A program made the translations under genes and the position numbers. The notes beneath the pieces were generated by a model. That model was not told where the DNA came from. It did not search any database and saw only the letters and a program-made list of their open reading frames with translations. From JBBROH01 sp038229595 (GTDB taxonomy: Bacteria > Chloroflexota > Chloroflexia > QHBQ01), in contig JBBROH010000097.1 of assembly GCA_038229595.1 (NCBI GenBank), positions 1 to 15,778 on the forward strand: a stretch of 15,778 bases of DNA, in the 5' to 3' direction. Below, piece after piece: positions 5,031 through 13,154 of the stretch. Every line of letters starts with the position of its first letter. Within the stretch, counting starts at the first letter, position 1.

Positions 5031-6494
5031 TTGAATAGCCGTAAACTGCTTACCCTCCTCTGCCTCCTGCTGATCAGCGTCACGCTGGCTGCTTGTGGCG
5101 ACTCCGCCACCAGCGTGACCCCCAGCCCAATCACTGCGATCAATACCCCCGCGCCCAATGCCACCGCTGTGGTCAATGCTACTGCGGCTGGCAATGCCAG
5201 CGTTGCACCTAGCGTTGCCAGCACCAGCGTAGCCACGGTCGCTGCCGCCAACACGGTGCTAACCCAGACGGGTGTACTCACCCCGGTAGCTGAACTACCG
5301 ACCGTTGCCCTGCCCACCACCGGCCCGACCAACACGCCGACTGCCGACCAGAAGCTGCTGTCGGACGCGGTAAAGAACACCGCTGCCCTGACCAGCTATC
5401 ACCTGCTGCTGGTCAACTTCAACCGCGGCGACCCCGCTAGCCCGGCGGTTACTACCACCCTCGAAGGGGACGTGGACGTGACCAACAAGAAGGCTAGCTA
5501 CACCTCTAGCAGCGGTGGCAAGCCCGGCCCTTCCTACTACCAGGTTGAGCAGCAAGCCTACGAGCAGGCAGCGGGCGGCAAGTGGGAGAAGGCAAAGAGC
5601 GGCCCTGGCTTCAGCGTCCTCGGCAGTGCTTTCAGCGCAATCGAAGTCGGCCCTGATACCAAGGTCAAGAACCTGGGTAGCAGCCAACTGGACGGTAGCG
5701 ACTACAAGCACCTGCAAAGCCTGACCATCGTGCAGGGCGGCATCACGGTCACTGCAGACTACTTGATCGGCAGCAACAACCTGCTCAAGCAAGTGACCGC
5801 GATTGGCGCACAGACGCAGCAGACGCTCACCCGCGAGAGCGGCTTCACCATCACCCTGAGCAAGCAAAACGAGGCTTTGAAGATCGCCGACATAGAGTTG
5901 CCGCCCACCCCGGCTAGTGTCGCTTACCCCAACGGTGCGGCACCGACCGCCGCTGCGATCCTCACCGCTAGCAGCAAGCCGCAGCCCGGCCCAGTGCTGA
6001 TCGATGTAGACAAGGGCATCGCCACCAAAGAGATGAAGATTTACACCTCGAAGGGCTTGATCACCCTTGACCTCTACCCCAACGCTGCGCCAGCGACGGT
6101 CAAGAACTACGAGGAGCGCGCCAATCGCGGCGAGTACAATGGGCGCACCTTCCACCGCGTCGAAGCCTGGGTAGTGCAGGGTAACGACCCACTTGGCACG
6201 GGCAGCGGCGGTGGCGACATCACCACCGAGATCAACAAGATACCCTACACGGTTGGTTCGCTGGGCGTGGCCCGTGCTGCCCTGGATTACAGCAACGACA
6301 GCCAGTTCTTCATCACCAAAGCCAGCAGCGGCCCAGAAGCCGACCTCAAGTTCCTCAACGCCCAGATTGGCGCGGACAACAAGCCGACTGGCGGCTACAC
6401 CCTGTTCGGCCAGGTAACCAGCGGTCAGGATGTGGTAAATAGCATTGAGATAGGCGACAAGATTTACACTGTCCAGGTGACGGACAAGAAGTAA
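5031..6494 (+). CDS. Lipoprotein: LppX/LprG-like domain fused to a cyclophilin-type peptidyl-prolyl isomerase
   Basis: A 487-aa protein from the TTG at 5031, with AAAGGA nine bases upstream; the frame stays open to an ATG at 4959, but that lies in the promoter -10 box. Residues 1-22 are a lipoprotein signal (NSRKLL, hydrophobic core, lipobox LAAC, C22). Residues about 25-105 are a Thr/Ala/Pro-rich linker. Residues about 110-305 (DQKLLSDAVKN, TTLEGDVDV, ADYLIGSNNLLKQV) resemble LppX/LprG or LolA-like lipid-binding lipoproteins. Residues 335-487 are a cyclophilin: FHRV (R376), VVQGNDPLGTGSGGG (Q383), SQFFIT (F426/F427) and LFGQVTSGQDVV. The key isomerase Arg, Gln and Phe are present, although cyclophilins often have variations near the tryptophan site. 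It probably works on the outer face of the membrane as a folding factor or carrier. It heads a tight operon with the next two genes. Confidence 0.85.
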   Translation: MNSRKLLTLLCLLLISVTLAACGDSATSVTPSPITAINTPAPNATAVVNATAAGNASVAPSVASTSVATVAAANTVLTQTGVLTPVAELPTVALPTTGPTNTPTADQKLLSDAVKNTAALTSYHLLLVNFNRGDPASPAVTTTLEGDVDVTNKKASYTSSSGGKPGPSYYQVEQQAYEQAAGGKWEKAKSGPGFSVLGSAFSAIEVGPDTKVKNLGSSQLDGSDYKHLQSLTIVQGGITVTADYLIGSNNLLKQVTAIGAQTQQTLTRESGFTITLSKQNEALKIADIELPPTPASVAYPNGAAPTAAAILTASSKPQPGPVLIDVDKGIATKEMKIYTSKGLITLDLYPNAAPATVKNYEERANRGEYNGRTFHRVEAWVVQGNDPLGTGSGGGDITTEINKIPYTVGSLGVARAALDYSNDSQFFITKASSGPEADLKFLNAQIGADNKPTGGYTLFGQVTSGQDVVNSIEIGDKIYTVQVTDKK

Positions 6495-6501
6495 GGTTTA
6501 G

Positions 6502-8607
6502 TTGCTCCCACCGCTGCTCGCCCTGATCTGCATCCCCCTGCTGCTGCTGCCAGGGCTGGCGGCCTACAGCCTGCTGGTCGGGCGGCTAGGGCGGCTGGAT
6601 AGTATGCCATTGCTCACCAGCGTCGGCCTCAGCCTCGCGCTCTGGCCGACGCTGCTGCTCTACAGCACCATACTGGGGCTGAAGGCGGGGGCGTGGTGGG
6701 TAGCAGGCTGGCTGCTGCTAAGTGCAGCGGTAGTCGTTATGCGGCGGCGCAGGCTGCACTTCGACAGGCCGGGTGGCACTACAGTGCTGCTCGGCTTCGT
6801 TTTGCTGCTTACCCTCGCCCTGCGCCTCTACACCATCCGCGACCTGCTCACCCCGCTCTACGGCGACTCGGTTCACCACACGATCATCACCCAACTAATC
6901 CTCGACCGGGCTGGCGTGCCAGCCGACTACCAGCCCTACATCCCCCTGGTCAGCTACACCTACCACTTCGGCTTCCACACCTTCGCCGCCATCGTCGCCT
7001 GGTTGACGGGCTACTCTGCCGCCCAGGCTGTGCTGCTCTGGGGGCAGGTGGTCAACGCCCTGACCGTGCTGGGGGCTTTCTACCTGACGGCAGGGTTGCT
7101 GGCCGAGGCGCACTGGGGGAAGATTGCGGGGCTGCTGGCCGCTGCTGCCACGGGGCTGCTGCTGGGCGTGCCAGCCGCCTACGTCAACTGGGGCCGCTAC
7201 ACCCAGCTTGAGGGGCAGGCGGTGCTACCCTTCGCCATGCTCGCCCTGGCCGTTGCCCTGCGCGACTACCGCAGCTTGCGCCGCGACTGGCCGCTAGTGC
7301 TGGTCAACGCCCTGCTAGTCAGCGGCGTATTCTTCAGCCACTACCGCGTGCTGATCTTCTACGCGGCCTTCGCTGTCGTGTTCTGGCTGGTGCAGCTTGC
7401 TTTCTGGCGGGGCGAACGGCGGCTAGCGGAGCAGTTGCCAGTGGGGGTCTGGACTGCACCAGCAGCGGGCGGCCCTGCGCCACCGCCAGCGGCAGGCGTG
7501 CTACGAAATAGCCAGCGAACTGCCAGCCGTCCACCTCTGCAAGGGATCGGCTCCAAAATCAGCGTGAGCCTGCTGATCGGTGCAGCCAGCCTGCTAGTGT
7601 CGGCTCCCTGGCTGCTAAATCTGGTTCGTAACTACTTCGGCGGGCTGCTCAATCGGCTGGGCAGCGTCAGCGAGGACTACTTGCAGAGCTACAACGCAGG
7701 CGACTTCCTCGGCCCGCTGGACTGGCCGTTGCGGGCTGCCTGCCTGCTCGCCCTGCTGCTGGCGGCAACCCTAGTCGGGCTGGGCCGCCGCCTGCCAGAG
7801 CGCAATCTGCACCTCACTGCCCTGGCGGCGGGGCTGTGGGTGGCCGCCCTCTACGTCGTCGCCAACCCACGTCGCTTTGGCCTGCCGGGGGCGGGGGCGG
7901 TCAACAACTTCGCCGTGGGCATCATGCTCTACATCCCCGCCAGCTTGCTGCTCGGCTACCTGGGTGGCTACCTGCTCAACGTGGCCGTACAGATCGGTGA
8001 GCGGGTAGCGGGGCGGGGGAACAGGGCGGGCAATGCAACCCGCAATGTGCTGTTCCTCACTAGCGTGCTATTCGTCTTCGCCTGCCTGGGGGCGGCCTGG
8101 GCTGCCCCGCACGCCCCCGACTTGAGCAACACTTACGTGGTACAGCAGGCCGACCTCGACGCGATCCGCTGGCTCGGCCAGCACAGCACGGCAGACGACA
8201 AGGTGTTGATCGCAGCGGTGCCAGCGGGCGAGTTTGCGGGCCGCTCTGTCGTGGGAGTGGACGCGGGTAGCTGGATACCCCCCCTGGCCCGGCGGCAGGT
8301 GAGCGCGCCGACCCTGGTGGCGGGCAGCGAACGGGCGGCAGACCCCGCTTTGCAGGCTAAGGTGATGACCTTGACCAAAGCCGCCTGGCCGCTGATGAAC
8401 AAGCCGCTCAACTACGAGAAGACCGCTAGCAATCACGACCCCGATGCTGCCACCTACGCCGCACTCAAGCTGGGCGGCATCAGCCACATCTATGCGGCGG
8501 CGGGCAGCAACTTTTGGAAGCTCGACTACTTCAAGTTGCACCCCGACCACTTCCAGAAGCTGTACGACACAGCGGGGGCGCGGCTCTATCGGGTGCTTTA
8601 CCCATGA
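6502..8607 (+). CDS. Polytopic membrane protein, GT-C-like glycosyltransferase
   Basis: A 701-aa protein with roughly a dozen hydrophobic segments. It starts with TTG seven bases after the previous stop, with a TAAGG just upstream; later in-frame ATGs would cut off the first membrane helix. After the third or fourth helix comes YGDSVHHTIITQLI, then a loop reading YHFGFHTFAAIVAWLTG. This is the arrangement in GT-C-fold glycosyltransferases, where an acidic residue in the first large outer loop is catalytic and the donor is usually a polyprenyl-phosphate sugar. Residues about 305-350 form a Pro/Ala-rich linker between helices. The last about 160 residues are an extracytoplasmic domain (from about 540, DLSNTYVVQQADLDAIRWLGQHS). 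The specific family (for example DUF6541-like, STT3/ArnT-like) and the sugar are not determined. It overlaps the next gene by four bases. Confidence 0.72.
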   Translation: MLPPLLALICIPLLLLPGLAAYSLLVGRLGRLDSMPLLTSVGLSLALWPTLLLYSTILGLKAGAWWVAGWLLLSAAVVVMRRRRLHFDRPGGTTVLLGFVLLLTLALRLYTIRDLLTPLYGDSVHHTIITQLILDRAGVPADYQPYIPLVSYTYHFGFHTFAAIVAWLTGYSAAQAVLLWGQVVNALTVLGAFYLTAGLLAEAHWGKIAGLLAAAATGLLLGVPAAYVNWGRYTQLEGQAVLPFAMLALAVALRDYRSLRRDWPLVLVNALLVSGVFFSHYRVLIFYAAFAVVFWLVQLAFWRGERRLAEQLPVGVWTAPAAGGPAPPPAAGVLRNSQRTASRPPLQGIGSKISVSLLIGAASLLVSAPWLLNLVRNYFGGLLNRLGSVSEDYLQSYNAGDFLGPLDWPLRAACLLALLLAATLVGLGRRLPERNLHLTALAAGLWVAALYVVANPRRFGLPGAGAVNNFAVGIMLYIPASLLLGYLGGYLLNVAVQIGERVAGRGNRAGNATRNVLFLTSVLFVFACLGAAWAAPHAPDLSNTYVVQQADLDAIRWLGQHSTADDKVLIAAVPAGEFAGRSVVGVDAGSWIPPLARRQVSAPTLVAGSERAADPALQAKVMTLTKAAWPLMNKPLNYEKTASNHDPDAATYAALKLGGISHIYAAAGSNFWKLDYFKLHPDHFQKLYDTAGARLYRVLYP

Positions 8608-9569
8608 GGCGATCCAACCTGGCTCTGCTGCAAAAGGTGGTCGGCTGGCTGTTTATCACCGCCTTCCTCTACTTCTTCGTCAACACCCTGGCTAGCGAGT
8701 GGCCGAAGCTCAGTCAGCACGCCTGGCAACCAGACTGGGGCTACCTGCTCGTGTTCGCGCTGATCCTCTTTGCCCGCCCCCCCCTCTCGGCCTTCGGCTG
8801 GCGGTGGCTGGTGCTACGCCTGGGAGGGCCACCGCTCAACTTCCGCCAGACAATCCACGTCTACTTCGCCGCTAGCCTGGGCCGCTACCTGCCGGGCAGC
8901 GTCTGGTACGCCGTCGGGCGGGTGGTGCTGGGCGAGAGGGTGGGCATCAGCCGGGGGCTGGGTTCGCTCTCCCTCGTGCTGGAGACAGCCCTGATCACCT
9001 TCACTGGGCTGCTGATTGCCCCCTTCGCCCTGGCCGCCACGCCGCTACTGCTGGGCGCGAACCCCCTGCTGCTCCTTGCCGCCTATGCTGCCTTCGTCGC
9101 CCTGGCGGTCGCCCTGATGTGGCGCAACGACCTGTTTTTTCGCCTGCTGAACAGGGGCTTGCGGCGGCTGAAGCGGCAGCCAGTAGCGGCGCAACTTGGC
9201 TTCGGCGGCCTCCTACTGCTCAACTTGCCATTCCTGGTTGGCTGGCTGCTCTACGCCGTCCTCTCCTACTGCCTGGTCGCCTTCGTCTACCCGGTCAGCC
9301 TCAGCCTCGCCTTGCCGCTGGGAGCCAGCTTCATCGCAGCCTGGGCGGTCGGCTTCCTCACCTTCGTTGCCCCCAACGGCTTTGGGGTGCGCGAAGGGGT
9401 GGCAGTCTACCTGCTCGGCTTCTACCTGCCCGCCTGGGTGCCGCTGATCGTTGCCGTCCTCTCCCGGCTTGGTTCGCTCGTCGCCGATGTACCCTGGGCG
9501 ATCCTGGCGGGCTGGTACGGGCGCAGGCTGGCACAAGGCAGCAAGCAAGGCGAAGTGTCGGGTAGTTAG
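8604..9569 (+). CDS. LPG-synthase-TM/UPF0104-family integral membrane protein
   Basis: A 321-aa membrane protein of the lysylphosphatidylglycerol-synthase transmembrane family. I chose ATG 8604 because it overlaps the preceding stop (ATGA), which implies translational coupling; no strong ribosome binding site is needed or seen. The open frame further upstream would overlap the previous gene by about 90 bases. Signature stretches are SLGRYLPGSVWYAVGRVVLG in the first half, GISRGLGSLSLVLETALI, and NGFGVREGVAVYLLGFYLP with SRLGSLVADVPWA near the end, the pattern in this family. Members include membrane parts of MprF flippases and proteins next to glycosyltransferases in polyprenyl-lipid glycosylation (for example archaeal AglD-type). 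The operon with a GT-C-like enzyme suggests lipid-linked sugar export or transfer; this is inference. Confidence 0.78.
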   Translation: MRRSNLALLQKVVGWLFITAFLYFFVNTLASEWPKLSQHAWQPDWGYLLVFALILFARPPLSAFGWRWLVLRLGGPPLNFRQTIHVYFAASLGRYLPGSVWYAVGRVVLGERVGISRGLGSLSLVLETALITFTGLLIAPFALAATPLLLGANPLLLLAAYAAFVALAVALMWRNDLFFRLLNRGLRRLKRQPVAAQLGFGGLLLLNLPFLVGWLLYAVLSYCLVAFVYPVSLSLALPLGASFIAAWAVGFLTFVAPNGFGVREGVAVYLLGFYLPAWVPLIVAVLSRLGSLVADVPWAILAGWYGRRLAQGSKQGEVSGS

Positions 9570-9666
9570 GCTGGCGAACAGTGGTATAGGATGATCCGAT
9601 CACGAATGGGTAGCTCCACCGCGTACCAGCCACCAAAAGTACCATGCGGAAACACAAGAGATCCCC

Positions 9667-9696
9667 TTGCGAATCCGAAACCTTTGCGGTTATCAT
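9667..9696 (+). promoter_or_regulatory. Probable promoter of the SLH wall hydrolase gene
   Basis: TTGCGA (9667-9672), 18 bases, TATCAT (9691-9696), leading to a start near 9703 and a leader of about 46 nt. The 179-base gap 9570-9748 is noticeably more AT-rich than the neighbouring genes. I see no convincing terminator for the preceding operon in it. Confidence 0.5.
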
Positions 9697-9748
9697 ACGT
9701 TGTGTTGGTAAGACGTAATTGCAACCTGTTACTAGAGTTTGGAGGTGG

Positions 9749-12205
9749 ATGGTGAAGAAAAGATTTGCAGCCCACAGCTTGTTGGCCCTGATGTTGGTGG
9801 CGGTGGCCCTGTTCGGCAGCCAGCAGCGTGGCTCTGCGGCCCGTAGCCCCCAGCCTGGCGAACTACAGCCCCCAATATTGCCCGCTGGCCCACTGACCGA
9901 CAGCTTTGCGGCGGCGGCTAAGGAGTTCGACGTGCCGCCGGCCATCCTGCTGGCGATTGGCTACGACGAGAGCAGGTGGGAGCAGCAGGTGCCTGACCGC
10001 CACAACGACGGCAGCGACCACAGCGACGGCGGCTGGGGAGTAATGCATCTGGTAGAGAACCCTGGCAATGACAGTCTGGCCCAGGCCGCTGCCCTGCTCA
10101 AGCTCGACCCGCTGCTGCTCAAGGGGCGCGCCGAGCAGAACATTCGCGGAGCAGCCGCCCTGCTGCGCTCGCTCGCTGCCAAAGAGGTGACGGCTGACAG
10201 CCCACTTGAGAGCTGGCAGGTTGCCATCGCAGCATACAGCAAAACCATCCATCCAGGGGTGGATGATATGTATGCTGGGGAGATTTACACCCTGCTGGGC
10301 CGGGGTGCCGGGCGCACCACCAGCAGCGGTGAGCGGCTGACCCTGGCAGCCAGCGCAGTGGACTTCAGCAAGCTAGCCCCGGCGGTGCAGGCAGAGATGC
10401 AGGGCAAGTTCGTGCTGCCCGCCTCCAGCGACTACCCGCCCGCGCACTGGAACCCCGCCTACAGCGGCAACTACCAGGTCGCCAATCGGCCTGCCGACCA
10501 GCAGATCGACCGCATCATCATCCACGATACCGAGGGCAGCTACGCCGCGTCGATCTCCTGGTTCCAGAACCCCAACTCGCACGTCAGCGCACAGTATATG
10601 TTCCGCAGCAGCGACGGCGACCTCACCCAGATGGTGCAAAACAAGGACATTGGCTACCACGCGGGCAACTGGCCCTACAACCAGCACGCGATTGGCATCG
10701 AACACGAGGGCTACGCCAACGACCCCACCGCCTGGTACACCCAGGTGATGTACCAGAACTCAGCCACCCTCACCCGCTACCTGGCCGACTACTATGGCAT
10801 CATGAAGGATCGCCGCGCTATCATCAGCCACAAGAACGTGCCAAACCAACCTGCCCCCGGCCACTGGGATCCGGGTCCAGGCTGGGACTTCGCCAGCTAC
10901 CTGGCCCTGGTGCGTGGCGACAGCAACATGGACACTAACATTGACAACCTCGACTCCACCTTCCACCCGGTGCCGACCACGGTCAACGCCACCAACCACT
11001 GGTACACCGCCACCGGCTCTACCTATGGCAGCAACGCGCTCTACAGCTACTCGGCGGCCAGCGCAGTAAGCAGCACCAACTATGCCGTCTGGCGGCCCTA
11101 TCTGCAAGCGGGCAGCTACGATGTCTATGTCCACATCCCTTACGCCAATACGGGGATGCCCGACACCAACCACGCCGTCTATACTGTCGGCAGCGTGGCG
11201 GGGGCAACGGCGGTAGTGGTAGACCAGGGCCACCTGACCGATGGCCTGGCGAACATGAACGAGATGGATAGCCTGCACGGACAGTGGGCGCAGCTAGGCC
11301 GCTTTACCTTCGAGACCGGCACGACAGGCTACGTCAAGCTGACCGACCAGACTGGCGAAGATGGGCGCACGGTCTGGTTCGATGCGGCCAAGTTCATCCC
11401 GATTGATGGTGGTGGCCCGCCGATCACCGCTACCCCCTGGGCAACTGGCACGCCCGCCCTGCCCAGCAGCACGCCAACCAACACCGCCCTGCCAGCCACT
11501 GCCACCCCGCCGCCGCCGACTCCTAGCCCGCCAGCGACGGCTAGCCCGGTCGCAACCTTCACCCCTGGCCTCTGCGGTATCAACTTCGCCGACCTGCCCA
11601 ACAGCCACTGGGCCTACGGCTACATCAGCAATCTTTACTGCGCGGGGATCATGAGCGGCTACGATGATGGCCTGTTCCACCCCGGCTACAATATGAACCG
11701 GGCGCAGTTCGCCAAGATGCTCACCCTCAGCCTCGGTTGGTCGCTGGCCCAGCCGCTCACCGCCACCTACAGCGACGTGCCACTCAGCCACTGGGCCAGC
11801 CGCTACATCGAGACGGCGGCCAGCTATGGCGCAATGAGTGGCTACAGCGACGGCAGCTTCCACCCCGGCCTCAACATGACGCGGGCGCAGGTGGCGGCCA
11901 GCATCGTCAGGGCGCGGGGCTTCAGCAATCCCACTCCCAGCAACCCAACCTTCAGCGACGTGGCACGTTCCTACTGGGCCTGGCGGTGGATCGAGGTTGC
12001 CAATAGCGTCGGCATCGTCAGCGGCTACAGCGACGGCAGCTTCAAGCCCGACAGCTTCAGCGACCGGGCGCAAATGGCGAAGATCATCCGCCGCAGCATC
12101 ACAGCCCCCACCCCCGCTGCGACGCTCACCCCGACCACCAGCCCCGCCGCGACGCTCACCCCGACCACCAGTCCCACCACAATCGGCGCAGCAGACAAGA
12201 AGTAG
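9749..12205 (+). CDS. Secreted SLH-anchored wall hydrolase: transglycosylase-like, Amidase_2, golvesin-like and three SLH domains
   Basis: An 818-aa protein. GGAGG (9741-9745) lies three bases before ATG 9749 and six before GTG 9752, so either could start. Residues 1-31 are a Sec signal peptide. Residues 50-165 look like a lysozyme/transglycosylase module: YDESRW (E74 candidate catalytic Glu), GGWGVMHL, and SWQVAIAAYS. Residues 253-390 are a zinc amidase (N-acetylmuramoyl-L-alanine amidase, type 2): IIIHDTEG (H259), IGIEHEG (E319/E321 region), SHKNV (H361), HWDPGPGWD (D374). Residues about 408-552 (SNALYSYSA through VWFDAAKFIP) resemble golvesin/xanthan-lyase-CBD-like modules. A Thr/Pro-rich linker covers about 555-607. 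Three SLH domains at 611-660, 673-724 and 733-784 (each with W and a GY-x-DG-x-F segment) bind wall polymers. The tail has two copies of AATLTPTTSP. It probably remodels peptidoglycan at the surface. Confidence 0.88.
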   Translation: MVKKRFAAHSLLALMLVAVALFGSQQRGSAARSPQPGELQPPILPAGPLTDSFAAAAKEFDVPPAILLAIGYDESRWEQQVPDRHNDGSDHSDGGWGVMHLVENPGNDSLAQAAALLKLDPLLLKGRAEQNIRGAAALLRSLAAKEVTADSPLESWQVAIAAYSKTIHPGVDDMYAGEIYTLLGRGAGRTTSSGERLTLAASAVDFSKLAPAVQAEMQGKFVLPASSDYPPAHWNPAYSGNYQVANRPADQQIDRIIIHDTEGSYAASISWFQNPNSHVSAQYMFRSSDGDLTQMVQNKDIGYHAGNWPYNQHAIGIEHEGYANDPTAWYTQVMYQNSATLTRYLADYYGIMKDRRAIISHKNVPNQPAPGHWDPGPGWDFASYLALVRGDSNMDTNIDNLDSTFHPVPTTVNATNHWYTATGSTYGSNALYSYSAASAVSSTNYAVWRPYLQAGSYDVYVHIPYANTGMPDTNHAVYTVGSVAGATAVVVDQGHLTDGLANMNEMDSLHGQWAQLGRFTFETGTTGYVKLTDQTGEDGRTVWFDAAKFIPIDGGGPPITATPWATGTPALPSSTPTNTALPATATPPPPTPSPPATASPVATFTPGLCGINFADLPNSHWAYGYISNLYCAGIMSGYDDGLFHPGYNMNRAQFAKMLTLSLGWSLAQPLTATYSDVPLSHWASRYIETAASYGAMSGYSDGSFHPGLNMTRAQVAASIVRARGFSNPTPSNPTFSDVARSYWAWRWIEVANSVGIVSGYSDGSFKPDSFSDRAQMAKIIRRSITAPTPAATLTPTTSPAATLTPTTSPTTIGAADKK
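12116..12175 (+). repeat. Tandem 30-bp repeat in the tail of the SLH gene
   Basis: Two adjoining 30-base units (12116-12145 and 12146-12175) differ at only two bases and encode AATLTPTTSP twice. This fits a recent duplication within a Thr/Pro-rich tail, a typical site of copy-number change. Confidence 0.75.
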
Positions 12206-12227
12206 AGCCTTCAGCGGCGCAAACGGG

Positions 12228-12292
12228 GAGCGGTCGCGGGTGCGAGGGAGGGTGTGCCTACCAAACACCTGTGCCTCCACCCGCGACCGCTC
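12228..12292. terminator. Long hairpin between convergent genes
   Basis: GAGCGGTCGCGGGTG (12228-12242) pairs perfectly over 15 bp with 12278-12292. The inner arms continue with partial pairing (GAGGxxxGGTGT with ACACCxxxCCTC). It lies 22 bases after the SLH gene stop and 10 bases before the end of the convergent gene. A bidirectional terminator or mRNA-3'-end hairpin is likely. There is no clear T-run on either side. Confidence 0.6.
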
Positions 12293-12302
12293 TCTACTCC
12301 TG

Positions 12303-13154
12303 CTACAAGGCTTCCAGCACCATCCCGCAGCCCCGCGCCGCCGCATCGTCCAGGAGGTCGCGCAGGGCTTCCAGGTAGGCCTGCGCCTCGTCGCCGAAGC
12401 TGATCGCGGCCAGCCCCTCGCGCAGGGCCAGCACGTCGGCGGCGGTCAGGTAGCCGAGGTAGCCAGTTTTGTCGCCCGTGTAGCTAAGTTCGATGTCGCT
12501 AGATAGCACGCTACCCAGCTTGGTCAGCCGTTCGAGGGTCGCCACCAGCGGCCCCATGTTGGCGATCAGCAGCATCCCCGCTCCCACCCGCAACCCCCCC
12601 TGCGCCAGGGCCAGGTTGAGCGCGTAGCGGCGCATAGCCGAGGCCACCACATCTACAAAGGTCTCGTGCTGCTCGTCGGGCGGGGTAGAGTAGACGAGAT
12701 CGCGGGCGGTTGGGCTGCCCAACTCCACCGGCTGATGCTGCTCGTCGTAGAGGCGGCAGAGTTCGATCACGTCGTTGTGGATCAGATTGCCCTCACCGCA
12801 AGGTACATCGATCAGGGTGCAGTGGCCGACGCTGCCTAGCTGTTCGATAGCTGCCGTCCACTCGTCCAGCCCCATGCTAGCCGGGATCGGCAGGCGTGGT
12901 TGGCCCAGCGATTTGGTGTTGTACTCGCAGATGCCGCTGCTATAGTGCTTGAGCGGGCGCACGCAACCTTTGGCGAACCAGCGGCGGGCAAAACCAACGA
13001 GGCTCCGCAAGCTGGGGTACGCCCCCTCCAGGCGGGGGAAGGCGGCAAAGTCGTTCTCGTAGAAGGCACGGCTGACGGCGGGGGCAATCACCTGCTCATA
13101 GGTGTCTCCATCGAAGGCCAGCACGTAGTAGCGCAGAGGCTGGTAGCTGCTCAT
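12303..13154 (-). CDS. Hypothetical protein, translationally coupled to the nuclease
   Basis: A 283-aa soluble protein that I do not recognise. Its ATG overlaps the TGA of the upstream nuclease gene (ATGA at 13154-13151), with a G-run about 9 bases upstream inside that gene. Visible features are an N-terminal YYVLAFDGDTYEQ strand-turn, a central 'VGHCTLIDVPCGEGNLIHND' region (about 129-148) with two Cys, a predicted helix rich in Ala (VVASAMRRYALNLALAQ) and a C-terminal helical pair (LAAISFGDEAQAYLEALRDLLDDAAARG). There is no signal peptide or membrane segment. The tight coupling suggests a partner of the exonuclease/GIY-YIG protein, which is inference. I do not assign an activity. Confidence 0.75.
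   Translation of the reverse strand: MSSYQPLRYYVLAFDGDTYEQVIAPAVSRAFYENDFAAFPRLEGAYPSLRSLVGFARRWFAKGCVRPLKHYSSGICEYNTKSLGQPRLPIPASMGLDEWTAAIEQLGSVGHCTLIDVPCGEGNLIHNDVIELCRLYDEQHQPVELGSPTARDLVYSTPPDEQHETFVDVVASAMRRYALNLALAQGGLRVGAGMLLIANMGPLVATLERLTKLGSVLSSDIELSYTGDKTGYLGYLTAADVLALREGLAAISFGDEAQAYLEALRDLLDDAAARGCGMVLEAL

Noticed and set aside
5295..6155. 286-aa open frame on the minus strand
   Set aside because: It lies wholly within the cyclophilin lipoprotein gene in antisense and shows no domain.
11294..12346. 350-aa open frame on the minus strand
   Set aside because: It is antisense to the SLH region, low in complexity, and runs through the hairpin at 12228-12292; the SLH protein in the other strand is unmistakable.
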